Of a stretch of 64,000 nt of DNA, positions 22,771-33,510 are shown piece by piece. Positions within the stretch are counted from its first letter, which is position 1; the number at the start of each line of letters is the position of its first letter. The stretch spans positions 86,279,127-86,343,126 of the forward strand of contig CM077023.1 of assembly GCA_039090855.1 (NCBI GenBank), written 5' to 3'. Both the position numbers and the translations under genes were made by a program. This stretch comes from Macrothele yani. Taxonomy: Eukaryota > Arthropoda > Arachnida > Araneae > Macrothelidae. The notes under the pieces were generated by a model. That model saw only the letters and a list, made by a program, of their open reading frames with translations. It did no database searches and was not told the origin of the DNA.

Positions 22771-24590
22771 AAAAATTATTCCCACAGAAAATACAGAAAT
22801 TATTTCTCTTATTTTAGTAACAATAAGATCACTTGAGGCTAAGCTCCAGTCTCTTCGTTAGGCAGGCTGATATCAGGAACTAGGTCATGCGATTCAAAAT
22901 CGGGCACTATGGGACACAAAGCTAGTTCTGCAACCACATGACAACTGGCGTGGCGAAAGCATAACAGCTACTTACGTTGGAAAAAAAAGTGTGCTTCAAC
23001 CATGACTGTCATCAGAAAAATGGAACCCTAAAAGCACATACACAAAATAAACGAAAAAAAGAAATACTGAAAGGTGCACGTGATATCATTGCTAGAATGT
23101 ATCATTTTTTCACACACGCATGTATAATATGCTAAGATAATAACAATCTGGCTGGAGGAAGAAGGTTGCTGTCAACTTACTTAAGAAGCACTTAAACTGA
23201 AATAACGATTTGGTAAATACCATAATTCGCTAATAAAGAAAGTTATTAAATCATCAATCACAACATTTAGTGTTGAGGATGGAATTCAGCAGAAAAGACA
23301 TTAGTGACTTGGCCATTTACACTCCGCCCGCTTGCTTCACAGCTAGCATAAGTTGTGCACTGATGGTATTTAAGAGGCAAGGTTCCAACAGCTTTTCTTG
23401 ACATTATTAATCAAGTTAAGAGATACGCACAAAGCTCGGGGTCGGAACAGTTGTCTGCAGCCACCTACTTTTATTTACAAGTCCTGGACCTCAAATGGAA
23501 GACTTTTGCGCTTGATGACGCAAGGTCTCAGAACGTGCCTTTCTGTCAACAAGCAAGTGTTTTTGCCCAACGAATCATTCATCAAAAACTCTTTTTTCGG
23601 AGAACTACTGAAGTCAAAACAGATGATTTGATAAGAGTTAAGGGTTGGTTATGATGTTTCCTCCGCTCATTTATCATTTCAACGCTTTTATTTTAAGTGG
23701 TAATCTATTGATTTATCGATGTCACTCATGTTGAATGCGCGTAATTATTCATTTTTACTGTCCACCGTTCAGTCGCGTGCACGGGCGTTCTCATTCGACT
23801 GGGAAGAAAATTATTCTTTTACGTGTTACTGATAATGATGCCAATTTGTATCTCCAAATGTGAAAGTATCGAGAAGTAAATTTACACTTATTATCGATAC
23901 AGAGCATTATCATATACGATTCAGCCCCCTCCTTTTTTGTATGATGAAGATTTCGAAATGTAAACAAGAAAAATGTTAATTGAATTTTTTTCGATCGAAA
24001 CTCTCCAGGATTTGTTTTATGCTCATGCGACCATCTATGTTGAAGGTTTACATGGATTGTAAATACTGGAACATATACCCAGAACCTCCCTAAAAGATTT
24101 CTCAGCAGAATTGATAGCGTCATATTGCTGTGTTTTGTCGACATTAGGTTATGTGCGGAATCGACCTAGCTCTTCTCAACATTCTATAGTGCATGGAATT
24201 GCCCTTTTGGTGTCATACGTTTCTCAGAAATTGGATATATTGCACTACAAAGAGCGTCTAGCAGGAAAAAATATACAGGTGGGCTCAGTTCTGATTGAGC
24301 CGTCAGTTTGGAATGTAGGACGACGACTTGCAGATCGGAGAGTTGAAATGAGCTAGTCGAGTATGGTTTCAAAGCGTTTATTTAATTTATTATAGCCAAC
24401 ACAGGTCTATGATATGAAAAGTAGCTTGCATAATTTTTCAAATAATGCTGAATACATTGCAAATACAAAGCAGATCGATACACGAATTACCCAACGTGGT
24501 GCTCTGTCTTCTTGGGCTTCTTATATTCCTCATCACTTGCTCATGCCTCTCGTTTTGATTTTCTCCACTTTTGCTAGCGTTCATTGCGCG
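22771..24590. other. Interval without recognised genes
   Basis: Several short open frames (for example 23398-23631 and 23791-24144) lack recognisable domains or codon structure. No TE terminus identified. Confidence 0.45.
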
Positions 24591-24945
24591 AATTCCGCGT
24601 CAAAAATGTTAATCCATTCACACGGAAACAATTTTTAAAATTTTTAGTTTAAATCACTGCGATATGTTTTTTATACGTTTGAATAGATCTGGTCGAGAGC
24701 TTTGAAACCATACCACGCCCAGTCGTTTTGCACTCACGGTTGTCCAGATAAACCGCGATATTTTCAAAAGTGTTCACCGGTTCACAAGAAACCAATTTTT
24801 AAAATGTACAATTCAAACCACTGCAAAATGTTCTTCGTATATTTGAATAGTTGGCATCAGAAGACAAGCAGTGAGAATTCTATGCGCCAAAAATTTCAAT
24901 GGAAATCAATTTTAAAATGATCGTTTCTTATTGTTTCGTTGCAAA
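24591..24945. repeat. Diverged tandem repeat of about 155 bp
   Basis: Two and a part units share caatttttaaaat followed by a ttcaaaccactgc-like stretch, then tacgtttgaatag or tatatttgaatag (for example 24625-24690 and 24795-24855, with a third partial at about 24890-24920). The units differ at many positions, so the duplication is old. Confidence 0.6.
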
Positions 24946-25015
24946 AATTGAGGTCTAATACGCATTTCTGTATACAGCAGTTTAACCATAACTTGGAAAC
25001 CTATAGTCCTCCGCG

Positions 25016-25216
25016 CAGGGACGTTGATAGACTTCGAAATCTGGATAGGCGACGGGTAGACGAGCATTATTTTTGGTAGAGCAATTTTTTTACGAAACAC
25101 TGAAAGAACTAATTTTTAATGCTTCTCACTACCAGCTACAAAGGAATTCGTGCAATCCTCACCCCCTCGACATGGACACACACACACATACACGGATCTG
25201 ACTAGTTACGCCACTG
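25016..25216. mobile_element. Possible small non-autonomous DNA element
   Basis: The left end reads cagggacgttgatag and the reverse complement of the right end reads cagtggcgtaactag, an imperfect terminal inverted repeat of about 15 bp. A related end (ccttggcgacgtccctg) lies at 30431-30447. No target duplication is convincing, so the boundaries are tentative. Confidence 0.4.
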
Positions 25217-25267
25217 GTGTAAGATACAAATGTTACTAGAACGTCGCCTTCCACTTTTTGCTTGCTC

Positions 25268-28200
25268 TGAATCATCATTATCAACCATTATCAATCAACT
25301 GCTGGACGAAGGTCTCCTCAAGTTTCTTCCACAACGGTCTGTCTTGTGCCAGTTTCCTCCATGTTACTCCCGCATACTTTCGAATATCATCCACCCATCT
25401 CCCATGTGGTCTTCTTCTGGGTCTTTTCCTGTCCCTTAGAATCCAATATAAAATTACGGCTGTTCATCGGTGGTCTGTCCTTCTGGCAGTATGTCCATCC
25501 CATTGCCATTTCAAGGATTTAACTCTGATCATGATGTCTTCCACTCTTGTCATTTTTCGGATCCACGAGTTCCTCTTCTTATCTCCCCTGGTTACACCAA
25601 GAATGCACCTCTCGATGCTTCTTTGAGTTGTCTGCAGCCTTTGTATATCTCTTTTCGTTAAAGTCCACGTCTCTGCACCATACGTAAGCACTGGAAGGAT
25701 GCATTGATCAAACACTTTCCTTTTAAGACATAATGGCATATTGCTCTCGAAAATTACACTGTTTCTTCCAAAGCTCTCCAGGCAAGTTTTATACGTCGAT
25801 TAATTTCCTCATCAATGTGACCCTCACGTAATGTCTGCTGCCCAAGATAAACGTAGGTATCTGTTATCTCCAGCTTTTCTCCATCAATCGATAGATCTCC
25901 ATTTCTTGTAAAAGCATTGTACATCACTTTTGTCTTCTGAAAGTTCATTTTTAATCCCACTTCTTTACTCTTGTCAGCAAGTTCCTGGATCATACTCTGC
26001 AGCTCTGATGGGGTAGTTGCAAAAATGACTACGTCATCAGCAAAACGAAGGTGAGTTAGATAATCTCCATTAATCTTTATCCCTTTGCTTTCATAGTTCA
26101 GTGATTGAAAGACATTTTCCAATGTGGCATTAAAGAGCTTGGGAGATATGGTGTCACCTTGTCTCACTCCCTTTCCAATTTTTATGTGTGCTGTATTCTC
26201 AAACAGACGAATCTTTGCGCTTGCATTTTCACAGATGTTATTAATAATATTAATGTATGCATCTTCAATACCGCAGGATTTCAAAGCCATTGTAACTGCT
26301 GATGGTTTCACCGAATCAAAGGCCTTTTCATAATCAATAAAAGCCATGCATAAAGGAAGTTCATATTCCCTCGCTCTTTCTATTAGTTCTCTCAGTACGT
26401 GCATATGATGTATATTGCTGTAGCCACTAATTAATCTATCTTGTTCTCTTGGCTGAGCCATGTCTAGTGTCACCTTCAAGCGCTGTGAAAAAACTTTAGT
26501 GAAGATTTTATAAACCACTGATAGGAGGCTGATAGGTCTGTAGTTCCTGAGATCCTCATTGTCACCTTTTTTAGCACGTCTTTTGTAAAAAAAAAAGCGT
26601 GCTTCTGTTATCGGTTTGTCCGTCCGTCCGTCTGTATCCACGGTATCTCTGCAACTATTAGTTCGATTTGAAAAATTCTTTTTGCATTCGAAAGCTTGAA
26701 ATATGAGAATGATGATCATTTATTTCGTTTTTTTTTACAATGTACAATTTTGCCGCTAGGGGGCGTAAATGCACACGATGTCGAATTCAAAAATACGTTT
26801 TAATCCACATATTTGATTCTAAACATCCGATTGAAAAAAATATTTTATCTTTCGATTCCATTTATGTCGAAGAGTATTTTAGATATAGTTTCCTTTTCAA
26901 ATTACGCATAGATTTTCCGCTAGGGGACGTAAAAGTAAATTACATTTTTTCCGATAACTCTTCTCCTAAAACTCCGATTTAAAAAATCTTTTTCTCAGCG
27001 GATACATCTTCTAATGAAAAATATTTTGCATATAATTTCGAGTTTTTAGTAAAGACTATTTTGGCCACCAGGCGGCGTAAGTGTTAATTTTTGCTTCTGA
27101 TGTATTTGCCATAAAATCTGAGCTTCTAAAATATCGATTGAAAATTTCTTTTGTAAACTGATGCCACTCACATCTAAAAACCTTTTCGGAATATTTTCTT
27201 CCTAAAATATCCCACAGTTTCTCCGCCAGGGGGCGTAGATATATATCTTATTTTTGTCAATATCTCTACTTCTAGGAGTCCGATTTAAAAAATTCCTTCT
27301 TTGTTAGATAGTGTTTTCCGTGTGACATGTTTTTCATATAATTTCAAAATTTTCAAGTAATTCATAGACTTTCCGGTAGGGGGCGTAAAGGTAAATTGTT
27401 TTCCCCTATATCTCTGCTTCTAAATCTCCGATTTGAAAAATTCTTTCTGCACCGGATACAGCTCCTGATGGGAAATCGTTTGCACATAATTTCTAATTTT
27501 TGTAAAAAAAAATGGTTTGGCCACCAGGGTGCGTAAATCTTAATTTCCGCTTCTGATGTATTTGCAGCAAAATATGAGCTTCTAAATTCTCGATTAAAAA
27601 AAACGTCGTTTGTAGACCGATACTACTCATGTCGACAAACCTTTTAGGAACATTTTCTTCTTAAAATAGTGCATGGTTTCTACGCCAGGGGGCGTAGATG
27701 TATATCTTATTTTTGTCAATATCTCTACTTCTAGGGGTTCGATTTGAAAAATTCCTTTTTTGTTGGATAGTGTTTCAAGTATGATATGTGCTTCATATAA
27801 TTTCAAAATTTTCAAGTAATTCATAGACTTTCCGTTAGGGGGCGTAAAGGTAAATTGCGTTTCTCCCTATATCTCTGCTTCTAGATCTCCGATTTGAAAA
27901 ATTCTTTCTGCACCGGATACAGCTCCTGATGGGAAATCTTTTGCACAGTACATAATTTCTAATTTTTGTAAAAAAAAAAAAAAATGATTTGGCCACCAGA
28001 AACTTTAATTTCAGCTTCTGATGTATTTGCAGCAAAATATGAGCTTCTAAATTCTAGATTTAAAAAAACGTTGTTTGCTGACCGATACTACTCGTGTCTA
28101 TAAACCCTTTAAAAACATTTTCTTCTTAAAATAGTGCATGGTTTCTGCGCCAGGGAGCGTAGACGTATATCTTATATTTGTCAATATCTCGACTTCTAGG

Positions 28201-29568
28201 AGTCCGATTTTAAAAATTCCTTCTTTGTTGGATAGTGTTTCTAGTGTCACATGTTTTTCCTATAAATTCAAAATTTTCAAGTAATTCATACACTTTACGT
28301 TAAGGGGCGTAAAGGTAAATTGCGTTTCCCACTATTTCTCTGCTTCTAAACCTCCGATTTAAAAAATTCTTTCTGCACCGGACACAGCTCCTGATGGGAA
28401 ATCCTTTGCACATAATTTATAATTTTTGTAAAAAAAATGGTATGGCCACCAGATGGCGTAAATCTTAATTTACACTTCTGATGAATTTGCAGCAAAATAT
28501 GAGCTTCTAAAATTTCGATTGAAAAAAAAGTCTTTTGTTGACCGATGCTACTCATGTCGACAAACCTTGTAGGAAAATTTTCTTCTTGAAATAATGCATG
28601 GTTTCTACGCCAGGGGGTGTAGATGTATATCTTATTTTTGTCAATATTTCTACTTCTAAAAGTCCAATTTGAAAAAAATCCTTCGTTGTTGGATAGTGTT
28701 TCCAATGCGAAATGTTTTTCCTATAAATTCAAAACTTTCACGTAAATCATTTAAGACTTTCCACTAGGGCGCATAAAGGTAAATTGCGTTTTCTGCTCCT
28801 TAAACTCCGATTTGAAAAAAATATTCCTGTATCGCATACAAGACCTGATGGAAAATATTTTAAACATAATTTCTAATGTTTTGTAAAGAATGGTTTGGCC
28901 ACCAGGGGTCATAAGTGTTAATTTCTGCTTCTGATGTATTTGTAGCAAAATCTGGGCTCCTGAAAACTCGACTAAATTTTTTTTTCTTGGGCCGATACCG
29001 CTCATATGGATAAACCTTTTGAGAATACTTTCCTCCTAAAATAATGCATGGTTTCCCCACCATGGGACGTAAAGTCCCATCTTATTTTTGTCGATAACTC
29101 TGTTTCTAAGAGTTCGTAAGCTGAAGATTACGTTTACAGTAATATCTGAGGGATTAAAGACCCGATTGAAAAACTTCTTTCTTCCGTCAGATACTATTTT
29201 TTCCATACCGGTTCCTTTGCCTTTGAATAGCTTTGATAAATTTAATTTGCGTCAGAACGGATTCAAAAGACGTGCTTATTACACCCGAAAATTCGGTGTC
29301 ATCTTTCTTGTTATGTAGTAGGGTCACTGTAGCATTGTTCCAATTCTCAGGAATCTTCGCTTCATTAAGGTATCGAGTGAAAATTTGGGCGAGTACTGTT
29401 TCAATTTCTCCACTTGCTTCTTGTATGATGTCTACAGTAATTCCATCTTCTCCTGGAGCTTTTCCCACTTCATGTTCTTGATTGCATGTGCAACTTCTGC
29501 TAGGAGGACTGAAATAACTCTGGTACTGGCACCTTTCACGATGTCTGAAGTACATGTACTGCATCGTC
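25268..29568 (-). pseudogene. RTE/BovB LINE copy, 5'-truncated and split by a tandem array
   Basis: 25268-26572 is collinear on the minus strand with the 3' two-thirds of the intact LINE at 47950-50904, including AFIDYEKAFDSV (motif A), GVRQGDTISPKLFNATLE (motif B) and LRFADDVVIFAT (motif C). It reaches the natural 3' end near 25268, where the ORF stop and a cat-rich simple tail lie. 29297-29568 continues upstream with KAPGEDGITVDIIQEASGE and is 5'-truncated near the codons after RDDTCTPDIMKG of the intact copy. Between them 26573-29296 is inserted. Frameshifts near 25750 and elsewhere inactivate it. Confidence 0.92.
26573..29296. mobile_element. Mobile tandem array with trimeric higher-order repeats (copy 1)
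   Basis: About sixteen monomers of about 150 bp follow a leader of about 170 bp (ccgtccgtccgtctgt, then tctctgcaactattagttcg). Each monomer has a GC-rich core such as ccgctagggggcgt (26753), ccgccagggggcgt (27223) or ccaccagggtgcgt (27521). An AT-rich arm with ctctgcttctaaa and gatttgaaaaattc follows. From about 27055 on, monomers alternate in three types, giving a higher-order period of about 450-470 bp. Ends: agcacgtctttt at 26573-26584 and its exact reverse complement at 29265-29276, followed by a short palindrome (ccgaaaattcgg, 29285-29296). The array interrupts an RTE LINE copy. It has no coding capacity. Confidence 0.85.
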
Positions 29569-29824
29569 TTAAATTGCTTATCAAAATTTTGCATTTTTGC
29601 TTACGAAAATAGAACTTATACTTGAACAATTTAAAGGAAAATGTTGCTTTTGTTAATCTAAATCAAATTTTAACGTCGTGCCACGCAGACACAATATCTT
29701 CCCCTTCTAAACTCCTCTTCAAACCAGCGACTTTGGCTTGGCACTCCTCGACTACAAAGCAGTCTTCGGCTACTTCCTGAACTTTCACTATCCGGAGACA
29801 GTCTTAAGAACGGTAGTGTAACTT

Positions 29825-29990
29825 TAGACTCTGTGACGTACTGCAGAGATGAAGCACGTGCCAAGGCGATAAATCTGCAGCGATGTATTCCGTTGGTGTA
29901 ACTTAGTAGGTTAGAGTAACTCACTCCGGAGCGAGGAGACGTGAGTTCGATATAGTCACCGCCAAATTGTGTTTTCGCAACTCCACTTTC
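29825..29990 (+). mobile_element. SINE-like repeat, family 2, copy d
   Basis: Begins gtgacgtactgcagagatga; contains ttccgttggtgtaacttagt and tcactccggagcgagg, then gtgagttcgatatagtc (B-box-like) and ends near ttgtgttttcgcaactcc. It is the most complete family 2 copy in the window. Confidence 0.75.
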
Positions 29991-31071
29991 CGTGTTGGAG
30001 TCCCCTATTTTGTAAAGAAAACAAACAGAGCAATTAGTAGTGACCTCCTCGGTGAATTTCTTTCAACCCTCCTCATTAGCCCCCTGCCCAAACAAACATG
30101 AAAAAGAGGCTTAAACTAAGGAATTGGAAGAGTGGAGAACAAATAAATTTTCATGGCCGTTCGGATGCTATTTTGATAACCTTTCTACGGAGACGTAAAC
30201 AACGCACATTCTAGGGGGAAATACGTAGGGTACACAAGACTTATTACTTGGATTTCCAGATCATGTTTTTTAAGTTAAATATATTAAAAAAATGCATATT
30301 TTAAACTGGGAGGGTGGCAGGGCTGGCAATACAAATTTCTGGGTGGGACCTTATTTTTTCCTAAGAATCGTTAAAAACTTCCGTGGTTCATGTTTGTATG
30401 GGCAGGGGGCTAATGCTCACCCTTGCATCCCCTTGGCGACGTCCCTGCATCAGCGGTTTAGCATGTCAGTTTTTCATACTTCTGAAACTGGGAAAGATTG
30501 ATAAGAAAGACGTGGATGTTGTGTTTGTTTCCACGGTACCCTGAAATCAGTGGCCGTTAATTAGAGTGCGCGACTCACCTTATTTTTTCCTAAGAATCGT
30601 TAAAAACTTCCGTGGTTCTATTAAGAAAAAGAGAGGGACATATTTTCAAGAAGTTGCATCCATAGTAAGAACTTTCGTGCACTATGATTTTGCAGTCTTC
30701 GAAACTTTACATCAGTAATTCAGGGCTCACTTTTGTTAGTATTTATTATGGAAATCAATATTATAGCTTAGAGTTAATTTATTTCAATCGCTTAAGAGAC
30801 ACAAAGCCAAAGTCTCAATAAAGAGAACTTCAAACCGAGCGTTTTAAATCATCAGAATATCTCAAATTTAAGCTAACATTGAAATCATAAATCGAGTTCA
30901 GAAAGCAAAAGTTTATTGAAATGAGTGTTTGCAGATTCTTTTCATAATTCTTATTTTATTTCTTAGATCGCCAGCTTGACGCTTTCCGTATTTCAATACG
31001 ACTATTGTTTCTGTTTGTTTCGATAGGAATTCGTGTTTGTATACATAACAGAACGTTTCACACGCTGTCTC
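29991..31071. other. Interval with TE scraps and a local duplication, no gene
   Basis: Contains a 41-bp perfect direct repeat (30349-30389 and 30578-30618). Between the copies lie a DNA-element end (ccttggcgacgtccctg, 30431-30447) and a decayed SINE family 1 segment (gtggatgttgtgtttgt, near 30511, then ctgaaatcagtggccg). The remainder (29991-30348, 30619-31071) shows no recognisable feature. Confidence 0.6.
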
Positions 31072-31079
31072 ATCTCCAC

Positions 31080-31794
31080 CAGTGCTGAAACAGGCCAAGC
31101 CAGAGCCCGGTTCGGGCTCGGGCGGGTTCGGGCTGCGTAATACTTACTGGAGTTCGGGCTCGGGCTGGCTCGGGCTCAGAGAGGGAGAAAATTTTCTCCC
31201 TTTTTCTTTTAATGTGGTTTTACACGATTTATCACACTAGACTTTTTTACACTTTTGAGTTGTTAAAGAGAATTCTTCGGCAACTGGGCCTAGAGTGGGA
31301 GTAGAAATTCGGCAGGACTATCCATTCAGGGCTTGGGTAATAAAATATCATAGGCCATGCATTACAGGATTTCTGCGAAGGAAAAGCTTCTTTAAGAATT
31401 ATAGACAATAGATAGCGAGCTGAAGAAAGTTTGCTCCCTACCTCCCTGCTAGTTCTATTGAGCAACGAACGACGTAAATTGTTGTGCCTCCCGATTTTTC
31501 CTGATTTCCTGATACCCCATCTTCTCCCAGAAATATTTCAGAAAGAAATGAATGGCCAAAGAAACTATACAAATAGATAGACATCCCTTTCCCACTCCGC
31601 AGTTGAGAAAGACATCGGTTAATTGCACGAGTAGGAAAGAGTGAAAGTCTGGAAGAGAAGACTTTTTTTTTTTTAATGCCTAAACAGGTTAATCATAATT
31701 TTCGGGCTCGTTCGGGCCCGGGCTCTATCTTGCAATATAAAGTTCCGGCTCGGGTGGGCTCAGGCTCTTAAAATTGAGCCCGAACTCAGCTCTG
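31080..31794. mobile_element. hAT-type MITE (715 bp)
   Basis: Exactly repeated 8-bp flanks atctccac (31072-31079 and 31795-31802) mark a hAT-type target duplication. The left end begins cagtgctgaaacagg and leads into ccggttcgggctcggg; the reverse complement of the right end begins cagagctgagttcgggctca. Both ends are rich in cgggctc repeats; the middle is AT-rich. There is no transposase, so it would depend on a hAT transposase supplied elsewhere. Confidence 0.88.
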
Positions 31795-31879
31795 ATCTCC
31801 ACTGCCGCTGGCCCGCCAGTTGTTTAAGGTACACATTTGTCCGATATGAGTGTTTCACTGACTCCCACAGCTGCCTTTA

Positions 31880-32720
31880 AGCGCATCTCTTTTTACACAA
31901 AACGTACAAAAACCTGGTTATTGGTATTGATATGTTCGTCAGTCCTTCCGTCTGTGCTCACCATGTTTCTTCTCCTGTAAGTCAGATATGAAAAATTATT
32001 TTTCGTTGCCCAGTGTAAACTATGAGAGCGGTCATCCATTATCTTCCTTTTTTCTCCTTTTCAGATGTACAAACTGGCTACTACGGTTTGTAACTGCACA
32101 TGGCAATTTACGATATTACACTGAAAATTCGGATTAAGAGATCGTCACCCCCCCCCCCATTTATTCCAGGTATCCCTCTAACTATGGAAATTTTACTCAC
32201 GTTTCTCACTTCAAAGCGGAGGAGGCGTAAATGCTTACTTTATTTCCCTCATTATCTCTGTTTGTGAAAGTCAGATTTGAAGTTTTTTCTTCGTCTGATA
32301 TATTCCACTATGAGAAACATTTTGCACATGCCTTCTAATTTTTCATAATGGACGCTTATGGTACTAGAGAATGAATGTATATTTCTATTTGAGGCTATAG
32401 CACCGCTGCTAAAATGCCGATTTAAAAAAAATAATTCCATTTTGCGTCGGATAGTGATCACATTCGCTTCTAACAATGCACAGTTTTTTTGTTTTTTTAC
32501 TATAGGTCACGATTTTACATTTCTGTATAAGATCATCATACACATCTCCTCCTCTTATATGTCCGATGAAAAATTCCTTTTATATCGGACTCCATTCCTA
32601 TGACGAATGTTTTGTTATTAACGTAATTCCTTGATTATAATATTTCACATGACAGTAAATGTTTGATTATTATCACATTTCACATCACCGCACTTTCCGG
32701 TTGGGTCGGAAGACGATTAC
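31880..32720. repeat. Tandem array family, copy 2 (strongly decayed)
   Basis: The leader resembles copy 1: aagcgcatctctttttacac at the left end, then gtcagtccttccgtctgtg and gtcagatatgaaaaatt. Monomer arms recur at intervals of about 150 bp (gtcagatttgaagttttttc near 32270, ccgatttaaaaaaaataatt near 32417, gtccgatgaaaaattccttt near 32561). The GC-rich cores are mostly lost; the best is gcggaggaggcgtaaatgc near 32216. Confidence 0.65.
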
Positions 32721-33006
32721 ATGAAATCCAAAATCTCGGTAGCACCACTCTTATTCTTCTTTGTCTCTCTTGTATGTGACAAATTGTCTGCGTCCGGGTT
32801 ATGCAGCATTCCCAACCTGCACACAAACCGTACCTGAACGTTATTTTAACTTGTTGTAAGCACCATTCCTTCCGTTAGCTAACCTCCAGCCAAAGGTTTG
32901 TCTCCAATAAGATTTATTGCCATATGCATGCTGTTGATAAATCAGCTGTGATATAAGCATTGAAATGCTACTGAAAAAAGTACGTAAAAGCCAAAGACAT
33001 TAGATT

Positions 33007-33109
33007 AAGCACATTTTATGTCCGTTAACGTCTTTGGCTTTTAAGTACTACGGACTACTGTCCAGAGTACTTAAAAGCCAAAGACGTTAACGGTCCATAA
33101 AATGTGCTT
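33007..33109. repeat. Foldback with 43-44 bp arms
   Basis: Left arm 33007-33049 (aagcacattttatg, then ttaacgtctttggcttttaa) is the reverse complement of 33066-33109 apart from a short indel/substitution; the spacer is 16 bp. An additional partial copy (aaaagccaaagac) lies just upstream at about 32984. The rest of 32721-33390 shows no gene. Confidence 0.92.
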
Positions 33110-33389
33110 GATCTTTGATTGTAAGTATTTACCATCCAATCGTGAGACTTTGGCCATCAATAATACATCGTTGGGCAGACGTTATTTAGTGTACGTTGGG
33201 CTATCTGCACGTGTGCTTCTGAGGTTAAACCCAGCACTTTACCTTTTTAAACCAGATACCTGTCGGTAATGCTTGTTTCATACAAACGATTTTAGGTAAC
33301 TATTAAATTCAATATGCAGTTGTTGCTTTCTCAAAAGACCTTTCAAAATAGCCTCGTTTTACATTGTCCTGGAGTAATTTCTTTTCAGT

Positions 33390-33508
33390 TTGTTTAAGAC
33401 AAAGAGTAAAGGGGAGGTAGGCAAAATAGAGAGAAAGAAAGGGAGAGATGTGGGTAGAGACAATTGGAGACAGAGAAGGAAAAGTTAGGAAAAGAGTGAA
33501 AAAGAACT
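33390..33508 (+). repeat. Purine-rich tract, left half
   Basis: About 120 bp almost entirely A/G on the plus strand (for example gagagaaagaaagggagaga). It continues after the pogo-like element at 34642-34800, so the transposon split an originally continuous tract. Confidence 0.75.
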
Positions 33509-33510
33509 AC

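Noticed and set aside
22771..24590. Host exons in short open frames such as 23398-23631
   Set aside because: No recognisable domain, no consistent splice-site pattern, no support beyond chance open frames.
26573..29296. CRISPR array
   Set aside because: Unit length (about 150 bp), divergence between units and the eukaryotic TE context exclude it; this is a satellite-like array.
31140..31760. CpG-island promoter from the cgggctc clusters
   Set aside because: The clusters are confined to the ends of a hAT-type MITE with an 8-bp duplication, which explains them.
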